Assembly: GCF_012273895.1 (NCBI RefSeq)
Contig: NC_052109.1
Location: 7,392,432 to 7,456,431, forward strand
Length of the DNA: 64,000 nt
Source of the DNA: Zerene cesonia
Lineage: Eukaryota > Arthropoda > Insecta > Lepidoptera > Pieridae
Direction of reading: 5' to 3'
A model generated the notes under the pieces. That model did not search any database, had not been told where the DNA came from, and saw nothing but the letters and a program-made list of their open reading frames with translations. Made by a program: the position numbers and the translations under genes. Below, piece after piece: positions 1-12,517 of the stretch (within the stretch, counting starts at the first letter, position 1; every line of letters begins with the position of its first letter).

Positions 1-635
1 CCCCGAATATGAAGAAATAAAATAAACGCCTTTATTTCAACCGCAAAATGAATAAATTAGATTAAATAAACAGATACGATGTTTAACTGTCTATTTATAT
101 TAAATCGCTTTAAAATGGAGAAAATTATCGACTCAACTGTATTTTTTTTTTGTGTTTATTACCACATAATTTTTTATATTTTTCTCACTGAAGGAACACA
201 GGCATTATCAGGGTATAAAATTACAAACTTTGAAAAAAATTGCGATATCAAGGCCCCTATAAGATGGCCTACGTTTATAGACTTTCAGCTATTATTAAGC
301 TATATTTCACAATTTCTCAAAACGTTTTAAACCTAAGAACTAAGGCGAAACAGCGATTAGACCGGGTGTAGTTAGATGGTGGCCATGAATTCATTACTGT
401 GAGAATATTAAATTTAGCACAGCGACATATTAGTCTGGCAACACCAATGGTTATATATTTTATTCTTGAGGAATGGGAGTGTGTGTGTTTGCAGACATAG
501 TCGAAAAAGTTAATTAGAAAACTCATAATGTGTATAATAAAAACCACAATAGTATAATTCATATCTCATATGTATCTTTTGATTGAAGACATTTTTTTAA
601 CATAGTAAACGAATTTCATATGTCAGTGCCCATTT

Positions 636-812
636 CTGCCTCGCTTGGGAACACATTGGGCCAGCTCGCAGAGGGAAAGAACCACACGCCCACAGAAGGT
701 CAGCGTGATTCAGTAGCATGCCAGTGTGTTCTTTCTGTCCTTTTCCTCGCCCTCCCCGGTCTATCTATTCCTTTGGTCCCGTCGTCATTTCTTTCTTTAT
801 CCTTTACCAAGT
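636..812 (+). repeat. CACCACCGCCC-family repeat, truncated copy
   Basis: Matches, in the same order, the inverted copy at 18188-18512: GGGCCAGCTCGCA, then a CACAC-CCCACAGAA block, then the CT-rich TCCTTTTCCTCG...CCC tract. The end with the GATGGTAAACG motif is missing. Confidence 0.6.
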
Positions 813-828
813 GCAGCTCAGCTCAATT

Positions 829-956
829 TAGTATTTTCTTGTGTTTGATTTTACGCGAGTATTATACATTTAGAAATTAAAAACCTATTAACAGCGTTTA
901 AACGCGATTTATTCTAATCGCGTTTAAAATCCGTTAAAAAGTTTTTAATTTCTAAA
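829..956 (-). mobile_element. Inverted-repeat element with 11-bp target duplication
   Basis: Flanked by the direct repeat TCAGCTCAATT (818-828 and 957-967). It is built from AT-rich sequence folding on itself around AACGCGATTTA and shares its ends with the elements at 12518-12704 and 40878-41077. The latter has a 14-bp duplication. Such long duplications suggest insertion by target-primed retroposition rather than by a cut-and-paste transposase. Confidence 0.7.
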
Positions 957-967
957 TCAGCTCAATT

Positions 968-2084
968 GTCCACTATTACAAGAAAAGAGAAAACACATTA
1001 CCTTTTATCTAAGGATATTATTGTTATTGAGTGGAATATAATTCAATATTTAAATAAAACTTTAAATATAATCTCAATATTTAACATTGTGTGTAATAAA
1101 TCTAGGAAGTTTACTGGCCCTACGTTCTCCCTTTAGAAGAAGAAGCATTCAGTTTTATACTATAAATTCTCGCATTCCAGTGCACCTAATAAGATAGGGA
1201 AGCATTTGTGGTGACCTAAATAAGGTTATTTTCTCTCTCTAATAATATCCTAGCAGAAAAACAGTTTTGAGAATAATCAAGTTTATAAGCTGTATTCGAG
1301 ACATATTTCTTCTAGATACATTGAGCCGTTCTTGGGTAATATCAGATACAGCATCTTATTAAAAACTCATATAGAATCACTCAATCAACTTACTAATAAC
1401 CGCGAAATTTCATGCGAAAAAAGCTTCATATCATTATGAAATTTTGTACAGAGACAGATTATAGCCTGGATTAGGACATAGACTACTTTTTACCCAGGTA
1501 CCACGCGACGCCGCGGGTATAAAGTCATATAAACATATATTAAAAATGTCGTACCTTCGACCCTTTCTCTCTCTCGATACATATTTAAAACCAACACAGT
1601 AAATAATGAACACAAAAAATAAAATTACCACATTATAACATTACAAAAGTGAAAATATACCGCTTCAAAGAACAAAACAATTTATTCCTCAGATCGTCGT
1701 TCAACAATAGTTGATTAAAGGAGAACCAGAAAACACTTTTGAATTTATATTACGAAATACATAAAAGTGGATATTAAAACTCGGTCAAGTGTGATTTAAT
1801 CAGCAGAGTGTATAAAGGTTATCCATACTCGTCTATTATGCGAAACGTTAAATGCTGTTTCAATATGGAAGTGTAGTTGAATGTATTTAAAAAGAGTACA
1901 TTCATTTGGGTACTATGTCACACAAAATAGACAAAAGAGAAAGACTAAACAATTATTTACTATAAAAATGGTAATCGAGGTTCCGGAAATGGGAGATACC
2001 ACAACTAATTCTATAATGGGACCAAATGACAACAATTTTTTATTTATCAAACATAAAGCAATAAACACGAAAACCCACGGAGTT
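968..2084. other. AT-rich stretch without gene
   Basis: No coding region is recognised. The segment 1470-1530, with GATTAGGACATAGACTAC and a GCGACGCCGCGGG end, looks like a decayed Helitron-type tail without CTAG. Confidence 0.4.
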
Positions 2085-2280
2085 ATCACTACATAGTATA
2101 AAGCAAAGTCGCTTTCTCTGTCCCTACGTCCCTATGTATGCTTAAACCTTTAAAACTTCGCAACTGATTTTGATGGGTTTTTTTAATAGATAGAGTGATT
2201 CAACAGGAAGGTTTATATGTACAATAATATCTATTAAACTGCTCCGAATTAACTCGTGCGAAGCCGCGGGCAATAGCTAG
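2085..2280 (+). mobile_element. Non-autonomous Helitron, type D
   Basis: Begins TC after an A (ATCACTACATAGTATAAAG) and ends GCCGCGGGCAATAGCTAG before a T. The body has TTTTGATGGG and ATAGAGTGATTCAA, shared with the copies at 10490-10693 and, inverted, 9780-9967 and 19591-19765. Confidence 0.75.
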
Positions 2281-2929
2281 TGTTTTTACATATCATAAAA
2301 TACTTATGTATTATATATAATTTGAACCTAATACATATGTGAAATTTAACAATATAATCTTGAAGAGGACCAAACCCACTTTAAGAGGGAATAGGTATTG
2401 TCAATAACTACTTCTGCTGACCTCATATTTATTTGAATCCATTGATACATCCCTACAAATATATTTGTATTTTACCACTATCATAGTAACTTTAATTTAT
2501 GAAAAAAGATCTCAAAAACCTATACATATAAGGTTAAATAATAAAAACTGATTTACTCTTATGTTATACTCATATTATGTTAACTTCACTTTGTTTCGAA
2601 CGTAATTACGTAATAAATCTACTATGCTGCATCTATATGCTCATAAATCACATTAAATTAACCATCAATGCGAATTTATATGACTGGAACTTGTAATTAA
2701 ATAAAACAACTTATTAACAGGAAAACAAAACTATTTTAGAGTATCAACAAACGCGTTACAAATAGTAAGGTTAAAATGCAGTAGAACTAAAATTACTATC
2801 CCTACACGTCTATGAATTTATCAATATAGCCTCTCTATTTTATCCTCTTCAAGATTAAATAAACGGCTTAAAATCGAGTCTAAAAGAATCGGCTACATAC
2901 AAACATACAGATGTCACTAATGTAAGTTT

Positions 2930-3066
2930 GAGTGCGGAATCCGGAGGCCTGTATCCTTTTCCTCACCCTTCCCAGTCCATTCCTTTACTCCTATCATCCT
3001 TTATCCCTTACCCTTTAAAAGCAGACAACGCATTGCTGCGGCCCTACCAGCTCATATGCCCGTTCT
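2930..3066 (+). repeat. CACCACCGCCC-family repeat, partial
   Basis: The CCGGAGGCCTGTATCCTTTT and CCTTCCCAGTCCATTCCTTT blocks match the other copies. The far end (CCAGCTCATATGCCCG) replaces the usual CACCACCGCCC segment. Confidence 0.6.
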
Positions 3067-3349
3067 AGCATAAAGATTTCTATATGAATTATAAGTAAAA
3101 ACATTAATAAATAACAAGTTTTGCTAGAAATAAATCGCTTCTAAAACAACAAGAGACGTACAACGGTACAACTCGATGTCCTAGATATGAAGTTAGGATC
3201 AAATCGGATCTAGACTGCAAGCTGGCGTTCTGCTAAACTACTACGCATTATATAAAACTTTATATTCATACAACAAATATGTTACTGTGTTCTGAAATAT
3301 GGTGTTATGTTATCTGTGGTTCTGATTTTCGTTGAACGAAAATCACATC

Positions 3350-3545
3350 ACTTTACTTTTCAACCGACTAAAAAAATGAGGAAATTATCAATTTATTGGT
3401 TTGATGATCTCAGAATTTTCGTCTGGGTGAACAGATTTTGTTGATCCTTCTTTTATTTGAAAGCTCTGAACTTCTATGTGATCCAATTTAAATTTGGTGT
3501 ATCCCAGTCAATTTGAAGGCGGTTGAGATTTTTTGTTAAAAACAA
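3350..3545 (+). repeat. AACCGACT-family dispersed repeat
   Basis: Starts TTTTCAACCGACTAAAAAAATG and ends near a GGCGGTTGAG tract. The same head or body recurs at 45085-45250 and 63709-63850 on this strand and at about 22700-22850, 28135-28320 and 61935-62115 on the other. It is non-coding. Confidence 0.55.
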
Positions 3546-4329
3546 TTATTCTAAAATATATAAACAATAGAAAAATTGTAATTTCCTAACCCCTCGGAGG
3601 TCAGAAGGTCCCAACCTATTCCTAAAATATAAATCTCATTCATAAAGCTTTCGAATGATATAAAGCTGAAATTCAAAATGATTCAATAAGAAAAACAGCA
3701 AAAATTAACTCTGTCAGTCTGTCTGTTATTTATCGATGTTAGTTGAATCGATGACTTTGAATACTATGACGAATGACAATGGATGTTCATTTCCACGACA
3801 CGGATTTGATTTAAGACGTAATCAAATCTGAATGAAATTTGACTCAGTAATTGCTATGTGATTCGTTTAGCACATAGGCTTTTATATAACAAGATGATGA
3901 AGCCTTGAATGAAGTTATAACCGAAATAAACTTGATGCGACAATAAAACATAAAAATATCACATTCACATGAAACAAAATCCTACAAAAAGTTGAAATTT
4001 ATGTCAAATAAAACCCCACAGATATTAGTTATAATTCTGAATTATGCGCCCCACTTAACATATTTAAACAATACATCATTGTAATGCGTTTATTAAAATA
4101 CCACAGCGCTTCACGGCTTATGACGTTTGTAATTTTATTGCCACTCTCCACGAAATAAACAAAGCGTAGTAATAATACATTTAATTTCACAAAAAATAAG
4201 ATCTCAAATACTTAGGGATATGAAATGTATTTAATACACGTTTTTAATGACTTTGTCCACTTTATGTGAAATGTTACTTTAATTATGTTGCCAATAGAGA
4301 CCTCTCTCTTAGAAGTGTCTATATCTATA
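3546..4329. other. AT-rich stretch without gene
   Basis: Only short AT-rich, low-complexity sequence. I see no coding region, RNA gene or clear repeat. Confidence 0.5.
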
Positions 4330-4504
4330 TCTATACTAATATTATAAAGAGGAAAGGTTTGATTTTTTGTTTGTTTGTTTGAAATGAATAGGCTCCGAAA
4401 CTACTGGGCCGATTGAAAAATTATTTCACCATTAGAAAGCTGCAACTTCGCTGAGTGTCATAGGCTATATATGTACCACGGGCGAAGCCGGGGCGAACAG
4501 CTAG
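4330..4504 (+). mobile_element. Non-autonomous Helitron, type B (empty-site reference)
   Basis: TCTATACTAATATTATAAAG start after A, end GTACCACGGGCGAAGCCGGG...CAGCTAG before T. Its segment GAGTGTCATAGGCTATA provides the uninterrupted version of the site where another Helitron is inserted at 7446-7653. Confidence 0.8.
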
Positions 4505-5982
4505 TATTCTATAATTTGAGTCTTGACTCTCCGACTTACAATGCGCATTAGCGCCGTCCCTCTATGCAGTATGTCATTAATAAAGATAAGAAGAAAACTA
4601 GTCCAGTCGTTCCAAATATAAGATATATATATAGAAAGATTTCTATCTATCTATCGGTATCAAAAACAAAATTGTTTATATATGTCATGCTCGATGCTTA
4701 AAAAAATAAATACTTGTATAAAGTTTGAATTAGACCATTTTTGGGTCAAAATTGAGTCACAAGGACTCAGTTACGTACAAATATACAAGCATACAAACAA
4801 ACAATGAAGCTAATAACAACCTGCTTAAAAATCAATTAAATAACTTCATTCAATTCATCAGTTCATTGAATTTAATAGTCGACAAAAATATCCGCCTGCA
4901 TGAACTATGATAATTTGTTGTCTGAAATGATATAAATATAAAACCTAGGGCTAATGACCCTAAAACCTAATCAAACGTATCTACTGTTGTAACATATGAC
5001 CTTGACACTAAAAACTTGCGTGACTTACATCCAGTTACCAATTAACTTTAATAAAGTCCTTAATTGAAACACGCAATCTGAATTAAGTTAAGAATTATGT
5101 TATATGGTAATCGTATTTATTAACAGTAGCAAAATGAACCTTACCACTTTGATAATAAGAGTGCTTATATCTATTTTCTATTATTGGCACTGAGTTAGCC
5201 GGTTTAAGGACAAAACTATGTGTTAGTGAAGTACTGTGTTCACATGTTATCTCAGTTAGTCTATTATTTGTAAGTTTAAGTGGTTCATAATTTAACTTCG
5301 AAATTACGCCTACCCGCAAAATCCCAACATAATGAATTTTAAAGACTATTAATTTGATGAATATTATCATATTTATTTTTTCCTACACATTTACAATTTA
5401 AATTACGATTAAAGTGATGCCATTTTTTATTTACTTTTAAGTTTCCGGTATCATGGAGAAATTCCATTAAAAACCCCCAATTTATGCTTAAATATTTTAC
5501 ATTTTAAATGATAACACTCTAAAAATCATGTTTAATATGAGAGGAAGCAAAACATCGACACACCAATCCTCATTATTAAATGTAAACAAAACTTAACGAA
5601 TCCCTGAACATTTTCTATATTTATATTATTCCGATTTAATGATGTCGATAAAATATAAATGGAAAGTTCGAGAACATCTGACTGTTGAACCGCCATATTG
5701 GAAAAATTCTATTCTATTCAATTTATGAATATTTTTACTGTGTGATTTACATTTAAAAAGGATCGTTCAATTCACGTATTGGTTGGTGATTAGTGGTTAA
5801 TATTTGTCCGAACTATAAGACTAACTCAAACATTTATTTATTCAATTACACTTCTTTTAAAAGCACTTTTGAATCGTCATAACATAGTTTTAACATTTAT
5901 CACCGGTTCGGAAAGCAGTTTCTATAGAGAAGAGCTGGCAAGAAACTGCCCTTAAAAGTAGTTGCTCTTTTAAAAAATAACA
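4505..5982. other. AT-rich stretch without gene
   Basis: No gene, RNA gene or named repeat recognised. Open frames here are short and without protein-like features. Confidence 0.5.
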
Positions 5983-6147
5983 TCTATACTAATATTATAA
6001 AGCTGAAGAGTTTGTTTGTTTGAACCCACTAATTCCAGGAAATACTGGTGCGATTTGGAAAATTCTTTCAGTGTCAGATGGCCTATTTATTGAGGAAGCC
6101 TATAAAGCCCTACATGTACCACGGGCGAAGCCGGGGCGGACCGCTAG
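5983..6147 (+). mobile_element. Non-autonomous Helitron, type B
   Basis: Starts ATCTATACTAATATTATAAA (T of TC at 5983) and ends CCACGGGCGAAGCCGGGGCG...GCTAG followed by T. It is near full length for its type. Confidence 0.8.
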
Positions 6148-6330
6148 TAATATATATGTACATAACAATGATGCCAAAGAACTGTGACCTGATTTCTCTA
6201 AATTTCCAAACCATTTTTTAGTTTTTAAGTAAAAATTTATCAAGTAGTCAGTTGTCTAAGAAGGTTCTTGTCTCTGTTTACTCTTTTATCAACCGTCTTT
6301 ATAAAAGTGAGATTCTGTTTTGACCGTTTT

Positions 6331-6361
6331 CTCAGCAATCGAATTTCTTCTGCTCTTTCGC
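6331..6361 (-). repeat. Fragment of the CCGAAAGAG tRNA-like SINE
   Basis: Reverse complement carries GAAGAAATTCGATTGCTGAG after CGAAAGAG, almost identical to the heads of the copies at 30851-30980 and 34945-35125. Confidence 0.6.
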
Positions 6362-7329
6362 TTTCATGCGCCTAAATGTGTCTATTTGAATGCTATAAAA
6401 CTAAAAATTAAATTAGTCTATGACATGTAGAGTAGAGTATGATGACATGATTAGAATAAATTATAGTCCTCATACTGACTTCTCTTCTAAAAATAGACGT
6501 TCTTCGCCTAGCCATCTCCCCATACTCCTCTTTAATAAATGTAGGTAAAGTTTTTTCAACTGAAGCAATAAAACTGAAATCCCAATTTGATTCCACAGAA
6601 AATCTCGATCTCACAACCCAATGAAGTCACATTAAATTTAACGACGCCGTTTCGAGACTAGTTTTTCACCAGCACGTATGCTGTCAATAAAGTTTTTAAT
6701 CAAACTAGATTGTGTTGAAACTAGTGTGAGTGATGTTACAGTCGATGGCATCGGAGCTGTCGATAAATTGTATTTTATCGATATGCATATTATAGAGTTG
6801 TGCACAATTAGCATGTGAATATAACAAAAACAATGTTTTGTATTATAAAAAAAGTAGCATTAACTAGTATTCATTGACAATAAAAATTTAGTTTATTTTT
6901 AAATAATTAATTTCATTCCTTTAAAAATATTGACTATATAAAAAAACACATTAATCGGTTGTTCTAAATTTTTAAAATAACTTTAAAGTCGATTTCTTTG
7001 CAACATTAATAACAGTTCTGCAAATAATCTCGACCTCACAGATTTTATTCACACAATAAATTATTAATTCGATAAAATTACACCACTAATTCCCCAAAAT
7101 AAATACAAAAATATGAAATCACCAGCCTTATCAAACACCAAACTCACCCTCAGCAAAAACGAGAACTCGATATTATTCCCAACACTACATAACACTAGAT
7201 CTAATATCGATATCGCACATCTCTAGTACGTGCGGATTGCATCACCACCGGCGCTATTTATGTGTTTATTTGACAGTCGCCATGTGGAAATCTGATGGCA
7301 TACATTTGCGGGAGTTAGAAGTTACTTTT

Positions 7330-7697
7330 TACACTACTAATACAAAGAGAAACCTTTATTATTTTTATATGTTTGTAACTCCACACAAAACCACTGGTCC
7401 GATTGAAATTTCACCATTATATAGCTGTAACTTCACTAAGTGACATCCTACTTCCTACTAATATTATAAATGCGAAAGTTTGTAAGGATGTGTGTGTGTG
7501 TTTGTTGCTCTTTCATGCAAAAACTACGCAACCGATTGCAATGAAATTTGGTACGTAGATAGCTGGACAACTGGAATAACATATAGGCAACTTTTATCCC
7601 GATATTCCAACGGGATACGGACTAACGCGGATGAATCCGCGGGGCGCAGCTAGTAGGCTATATTTGTACCACGGGCGATGCCCGAGCGAACGGCTAG
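7330..7697 (+). mobile_element. Type B Helitron interrupted by a type A Helitron
   Basis: The outer element has ACTACTAATACAAAGAG at its head and GTACCACGGGCGATGCCCG...GGCTAG at its tail (ends about 7696). It is split at 7445/7654 by the inner element. Comparison with 4330-4504 shows the outer copy is otherwise collinear. Confidence 0.8.
7446..7653 (+). mobile_element. Non-autonomous Helitron, type A (Lep1-like), nested
   Basis: Sequence TCCTACTTCCTACTAATATT...GGGGCGCAGCTAG inserted exactly between A and T of the outer element, with no target duplication. Near its 3' end CGCGG and CCGCG can pair in most copies, followed by a few bases and CTAG. TC start, CTAG end, 3' hairpin and A/T target are Helitron hallmarks. 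It contains a (TG)n run. No transposase is encoded. Confidence 0.9.
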
Positions 7698-9100
7698 TCC
7701 ATATATAAAAATACATCTTTATTTCCCTTTGATCACGGCAACACCCATGAACGACTCCAACGATTTCGCTTAATATCAGAAAATGAAAAAAAAATCTCGA
7801 AAAATAAGCGCCAAACATTAAAAAAATGCACATAGTATGAAAGTTCATGCGAAGGCAGGACAACGTCTATCAGGTTAGCTAGTTGTTAATAAAGTTTTGA
7901 TTTCTTTTACAACAATTAAAACGTATTATGACCAATATATACATCCATATATTCATATATACATATCATACACAAAATACACTAAGCATCTTTCTTCGGG
8001 TGAAAAAACCCGATTTCTGGAACTAAACCGAAGCGTAATTATGTACTTTATACTAATAATTAAAATATTCATAAAAAAATATATACTAATCTTAATACTT
8101 ATCTCGAAATAAAAACAACTGGGAGATATTTCATCTTAATACAACGCAATTAGCTTATAGTTGGCAGATGCAGGCGACACGAGAATAAATTGAGTTCATC
8201 TTCACAATGTTATTAATAAAATACCTATATACAAATATATTAAAAACTTTATTTCAACAAATACTTCTTACCATGATCCTATTTACAATAAATCTTTAAT
8301 GGTCTCATAAACTGATCTGAAAATACATATGAATAAATTCAAATTATAAAAACATTATTTCAATACACGAGACGAATAGACAAATCAAGGAATTATAGAA
8401 ATATACCAGGATAGACATTATAAATCAACAGAATAAAATTTGATTTCAATGAAAACGCGATATTGCATGTCTTAAATAAAACTTAAAGTGTGTTGTTATT
8501 TTCTGGAACATTCGGTGACAGAAACATTAAATGAGTTAATACAGGGAAAGTAATTAAGGCGTAAGGGTTTCGTTATTTTAAAATCTACATTCAAACGTGT
8601 TTTATGAGTTAACATAATATTCTATAATATAATTTAAATTTTCATTCAAATATTCGATCAATGTAGTAATTGAAAAACAAATTGTAATAAAAAATGTGTT
8701 TATCTCATCATAAGGATCGGTGGGATTCAATAATTTCCTTACATTACTCAGTATAAGAGCAAATGAGACATTGAATTCTATAATTAAAGCGTTAATTTAA
8801 ACGGTATTTTACCTTATTTTACAGCAATCGCGTGTTCTAATGACATGTAATGAAAAATAAATGTGCTGGAAGGGATGTCAGTTTACTTCCGAGATACGCG
8901 ATTCGACCCACGTAGCTGTGGGTTTATGACAAGGGTACGAAACGATGTGGGCCACGCTGCTGCATACACGAAGGCTTTAACCAACGTCGCGGAAAGGATG
9001 ATATTTAAAAGGATGTTTTTCTTATTATATGGGACTGAAGAGTCAATGTATTATTTTAGGTAGATTTTCTCACTTAAGATGATGAAAATCTGTTTTATTT
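7698..9100. other. AT-rich stretch without gene
   Basis: No gene recognised. The ORF around 8863-9063 has no recognisable domain and starts in non-coding-like sequence. Confidence 0.45.
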
Positions 9101-9104
9101 TACA

Positions 9105-9250
9105 TCTAATATATATTACTTGTTTGTTTGATTGCGCTAATCGCAGGAACTACTGGATCTACTTTAAAAGTTCTTTCATCAATATGTACGTTATCCCTCA
9201 GGAGTTTATAAGGCTGTACCACAGGCGATGTTAGGGCAGATCGTGGCGTA
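9105..9250 (+). mobile_element. Decayed type B Helitron
   Basis: Retains TTGTTTGTTTGATTGCGCTA, ACTACTGGATC and TGTACCACAGGCGAT but has lost a clear CTAG end. Confidence 0.5.
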
Positions 9251-9546
9251 ATCCATTATAATAGAGATTCATTCTACACTCAAGAGAAATAAAACTTTCG
9301 ATGTTCTGTTAAATATTAGTTAGTTAGTTCTGTAGTCTATCTGGAGCTATAGAAGATACTTTAATATTCTAATTTAGTTTGCATAGTTTTCCGTATCAAA
9401 GATTTTCATATAATAAAACGTGATTTAAATTCTAGACCATTCTAGAAATATGTGACAAAACTTCTACCAATGTTTAAAAACACGTTCTCATACAACAATA
9501 CAACAAACAACAACATCAACCCTTATAATTGTTTCCATAAACAAAA

Positions 9547-9746
9547 TCCTACTAATATTATAAATGCGAAAGTTTGTAAGGGTGTGTGTGTGTTTGTTGC
9601 TCTTTTACGCAAAAACTTCTGAACCGATTGCAATGTACTTTGGCACGTAGACAGCTGGAAAACTGGAATAAAATAAAGGCTACTTTTCATTCCGATATTC
9701 TTACGGGATATAGACTTACGCGGGTGAAACCGCGGGGCGCAGCTAG
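9547..9746 (+). mobile_element. Non-autonomous Helitron, type A
   Basis: Full-length: A/TCCTACTAATATTATAAATG start, (GT)n run, CGATTGCAATG core, CGGGTGAAACCGCGGGGCGC end and CTAG/T. Only 33 bp separate it from the inverted type D copy that follows. Confidence 0.85.
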
Positions 9747-9779
9747 TAAGACCATATTTACACTACAGAATATACAAAA

Positions 9780-9967
9780 CTAGCTTTTGCCTGCGGCTTC
9801 GCACGCGTTAAATTCAGAGTAGTTAAATAGATGTTATTATATATATTCCTCTTGAATTACTCTATCTATTAAAAAAACCATGAAAATTCGTTGAGTCGTT
9901 TAAAGATTTAAGCATACATAGGGACATAGGGACATAGAAAGCGACTTTGTTTTATACTATGTAATGA
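9780..9967 (-). mobile_element. Non-autonomous Helitron, type D (inverted)
   Basis: Begins (plus strand) CTAGCTTTTGCCTGCGGCTT, the reverse complement of the type D tail, and ends in TATACTATGTAATGA, the reverse of the head. Confidence 0.75.
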
Positions 9968-10118
9968 AGCCCCAGGATTTATTTAAAGAGCAGTTTGCTC
10001 AGAACGCAATGCGTATATTCTAAACACGTAATACCATCGTGTGTACCGCGGTTGAGATGCAGGCGAAGTGCTAGCGGTGAGGTTTACATACACAAATATT
10101 ATCAGTTTTATATCAAAA

Positions 10119-10283
10119 CTAGCGGTCCGCCCCGGCTTCGCCCGTGGTACATATATACGCTATAGCCTCCCTCAATATATGGGCTTACTATCACTGAAAT
10201 AATTTTTCAAATCGGACCAGCAGTTCCTAAGATTAGCGCGTTCAAACAAAGAAATTCTTCAGCTTCATTCATATTAGTAAAGA
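10119..10283 (-). mobile_element. Non-autonomous Helitron, type B (inverted)
   Basis: CTAGCGGTCCGCCCCGGCTT then CGCCCGTGGTAC at its left end (the tail reversed) and CTTCAGCTTCATTCATATTA at the right. Confidence 0.8.
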
Positions 10284-10489
10284 CATCATCTAAATAAATA
10301 AAAATGAACCACCGAATGTGTGTTAAACTCGAAAATGGTTGTACCAATTTTATGTCTTTTTTATGTTTTTTTAAGGCTTTAAGAAGGTTCTTCTATAGAG
10401 AAAAGACGTACCACGAATAGAGACAGGTAAACGTTTAAACATGTATGTATATTTATTTATTTTTTCTCTTCATTATGAAATGGTTGTTA

Positions 10490-10693
10490 TCACTGCGTAG
10501 TATAAAATAAAGCCGCTTCCTCTGTCATATGTACGCTTATATTATCTTTAAAAATACGAGACGGATTTTGATGGGGTTTTTTTATAGATAGAGTGATTCA
10601 AGATAGAGAGATAGAGAGATTCAAGTTTATATGTTATAACATCTATTAAACTACTCCGAATTTAACGCGCGCGAAGCCACTGGCAAAAGCTAG
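10490..10693 (+). mobile_element. Non-autonomous Helitron, type D
   Basis: Starts ATCACTGCGTAGTATAAAAT and ends GCGCGAAGCCACTGGCAAAA GCTAG. It contains a local duplication of AGATAGAGAGATTCAAG compared with the other copies. Confidence 0.75.
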
Positions 10694-11861
10694 AGTTAAA
10701 AAAAAAACTGAAAAACACAATGTATCCGGTATCATGTATTACTTCCTATTCTAGAATAATCTCAGCACGATGTATTTTTTAATTTCTACGCTATGGGTTA
10801 CATTAACTAAAGCGAATATGTGATTCACTGAATCAAAAAGAATGGCAATTTATGATGTATTTTATTTTTATTATTTATCCGGTTCACAAATTGGTATTGA
10901 CAAATAGAACTAAAAAGTATTACATTGCGGTGTGAATTCCTATATTAGTGAGCCCACCATATTGTAACTACTTATACAAAGAATAATAAATTTAAAGCAA
11001 TCTACTTCAGGGTATAATCGTCTTATAGGATAGTGTGTTAAAAGAAAGCAAAATGGATGCGATAAAAAAGACGATACCTCTAAACATTTCTTCCAATAAT
11101 TTAAAGCACTTATACGGCCAATTATTCTGATTTTTTGACAAATTATTCTTCAAGAAACATCATGATTCAGCAGTCAAATATATCATTAGTTATTAATAAT
11201 AGTGATGATTTTTTAATACAATCAATACGTTTTTAGTCGATCGTGAAATATGTGTGCGCGCTTCAATTAAGCGATTGTTGGCATTTGAAGAAGACTTCTA
11301 CAAAACCGCCAATGCAAACATATAATCTTAACAAATAACATTAAGATTATATGTTCACAAATTTAAGTTTTATCAGCACAATAGATTCAAATAAATCGCT
11401 GAAAAGAAGTCTGAACCACGCAAAGCAATTGTTATTCCGCTAAAGCAATCTCAATGAGAGAAAACAAATTTAATTCGAATGCAGAAAATTGTGCCTTATT
11501 TCAGTTATTTAAAGTATAATATAAAGTGAATTTACTCCATTTTCTGTGTGCCAATTGCGATTAACTTTGAATTGCTTCTGCTAAGGGGATACAAGTGGAA
11601 ACTTGATATCTGAAATGAATACTATAAGCCTTAATATTCAAGCTAAGTTCACCTAGATTTGCTTTCTTAGCTACGTGTCATTTAATACCATTTTATTAAA
11701 GAGTAGTCTTATAACAGGTGTACAATCTATCTCTGATCGAAATTTCATCATGATTCAATTAACAGTTTTTAATGGACGGTAACATCCATTCTCACAAATT
11801 TCGCGTTTATTGTGTCAAATTTTGGGTCTGATTTTGAATCCTGCTACAGCGTAATTTTAAA
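10694..11861. other. AT-rich stretch without gene; one perfect hairpin
   Basis: No coding region. At 11317-11355 a perfect 15-bp inverted repeat (AACATATAATCTTAA and its complement) has a 9-nt loop. Nothing else stands out. Confidence 0.5.
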
Positions 11862-12069
11862 TCTACTATATAAAAATAAGTCGGGTTTTCCTTCCTGACG
11901 CTATAACTCCAGAACGCACGAACCGATTTCCACGGTTTTGCATTCGTTGGAAAGGTCTTGGGCGTCGTGAGGTTTATATCAAAGAAAATTCCGGAAAAAT
12001 TTCAACAGAAAAGCGGGAAAAACGAAATCATTTATTTGGTGGCGAAACGGAGTTTGCCGGGTTTGCTAG
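11862..12069 (+). mobile_element. Helitron-like element, type E
   Basis: Starts A/TCTACTATATAAAAATAAG, contains ACGAACCGATTTCCACGG, ends GGAGTTTGCCGGGTTTGCTAG before T. The next bases (A/TCTCATATAAATTAAAG, 12072 to about 12235) may be a second, decayed element starting two bases on. Confidence 0.7.
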
Positions 12070-12517
12070 TATCTCATATAAATTAAAGTTCTTATAACGC
12101 AAGAACGGTTGAACGGATTTTCGTGACGTTCAGTTTGTTGGATTCATCTCTGCTTGAATCATAAGTTTTCAATTTCAAAATATACCTACACGGCCAGCTC
12201 CGGGCGGGCAGTTTAAACAATAGAATAAAGATACTAGGATAACATCACGTAGACACATTATAAAAAGGCCTAAATATCATCATATTCACAGCTTGCGCAC
12301 AAAGAAAGCTGTAAAGTTTACCTTAATCTTTACCGAAAGCCTTTTAATCCCAGCTTAAAAAGAAGCAGCTTAAGGCTGTGACCTAGTTGCTTAGGTTATC
12401 CTTTCGAAAGGAAGCGTGAACGTGTCTTCTTTCAAGTTGGGAAGTTTTATAAGATATTTTATGCTAGCCATCTGCCCGGTTTTCTCAGTCTACTTAAAAA
12501 GCTAGTTAATTGGGTAC

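Noticed and set aside
629..880. 86-codon plus-strand frame
   Set aside because: Lies in the CACCACCGCCC-family repeat and the foldback element; not a gene.
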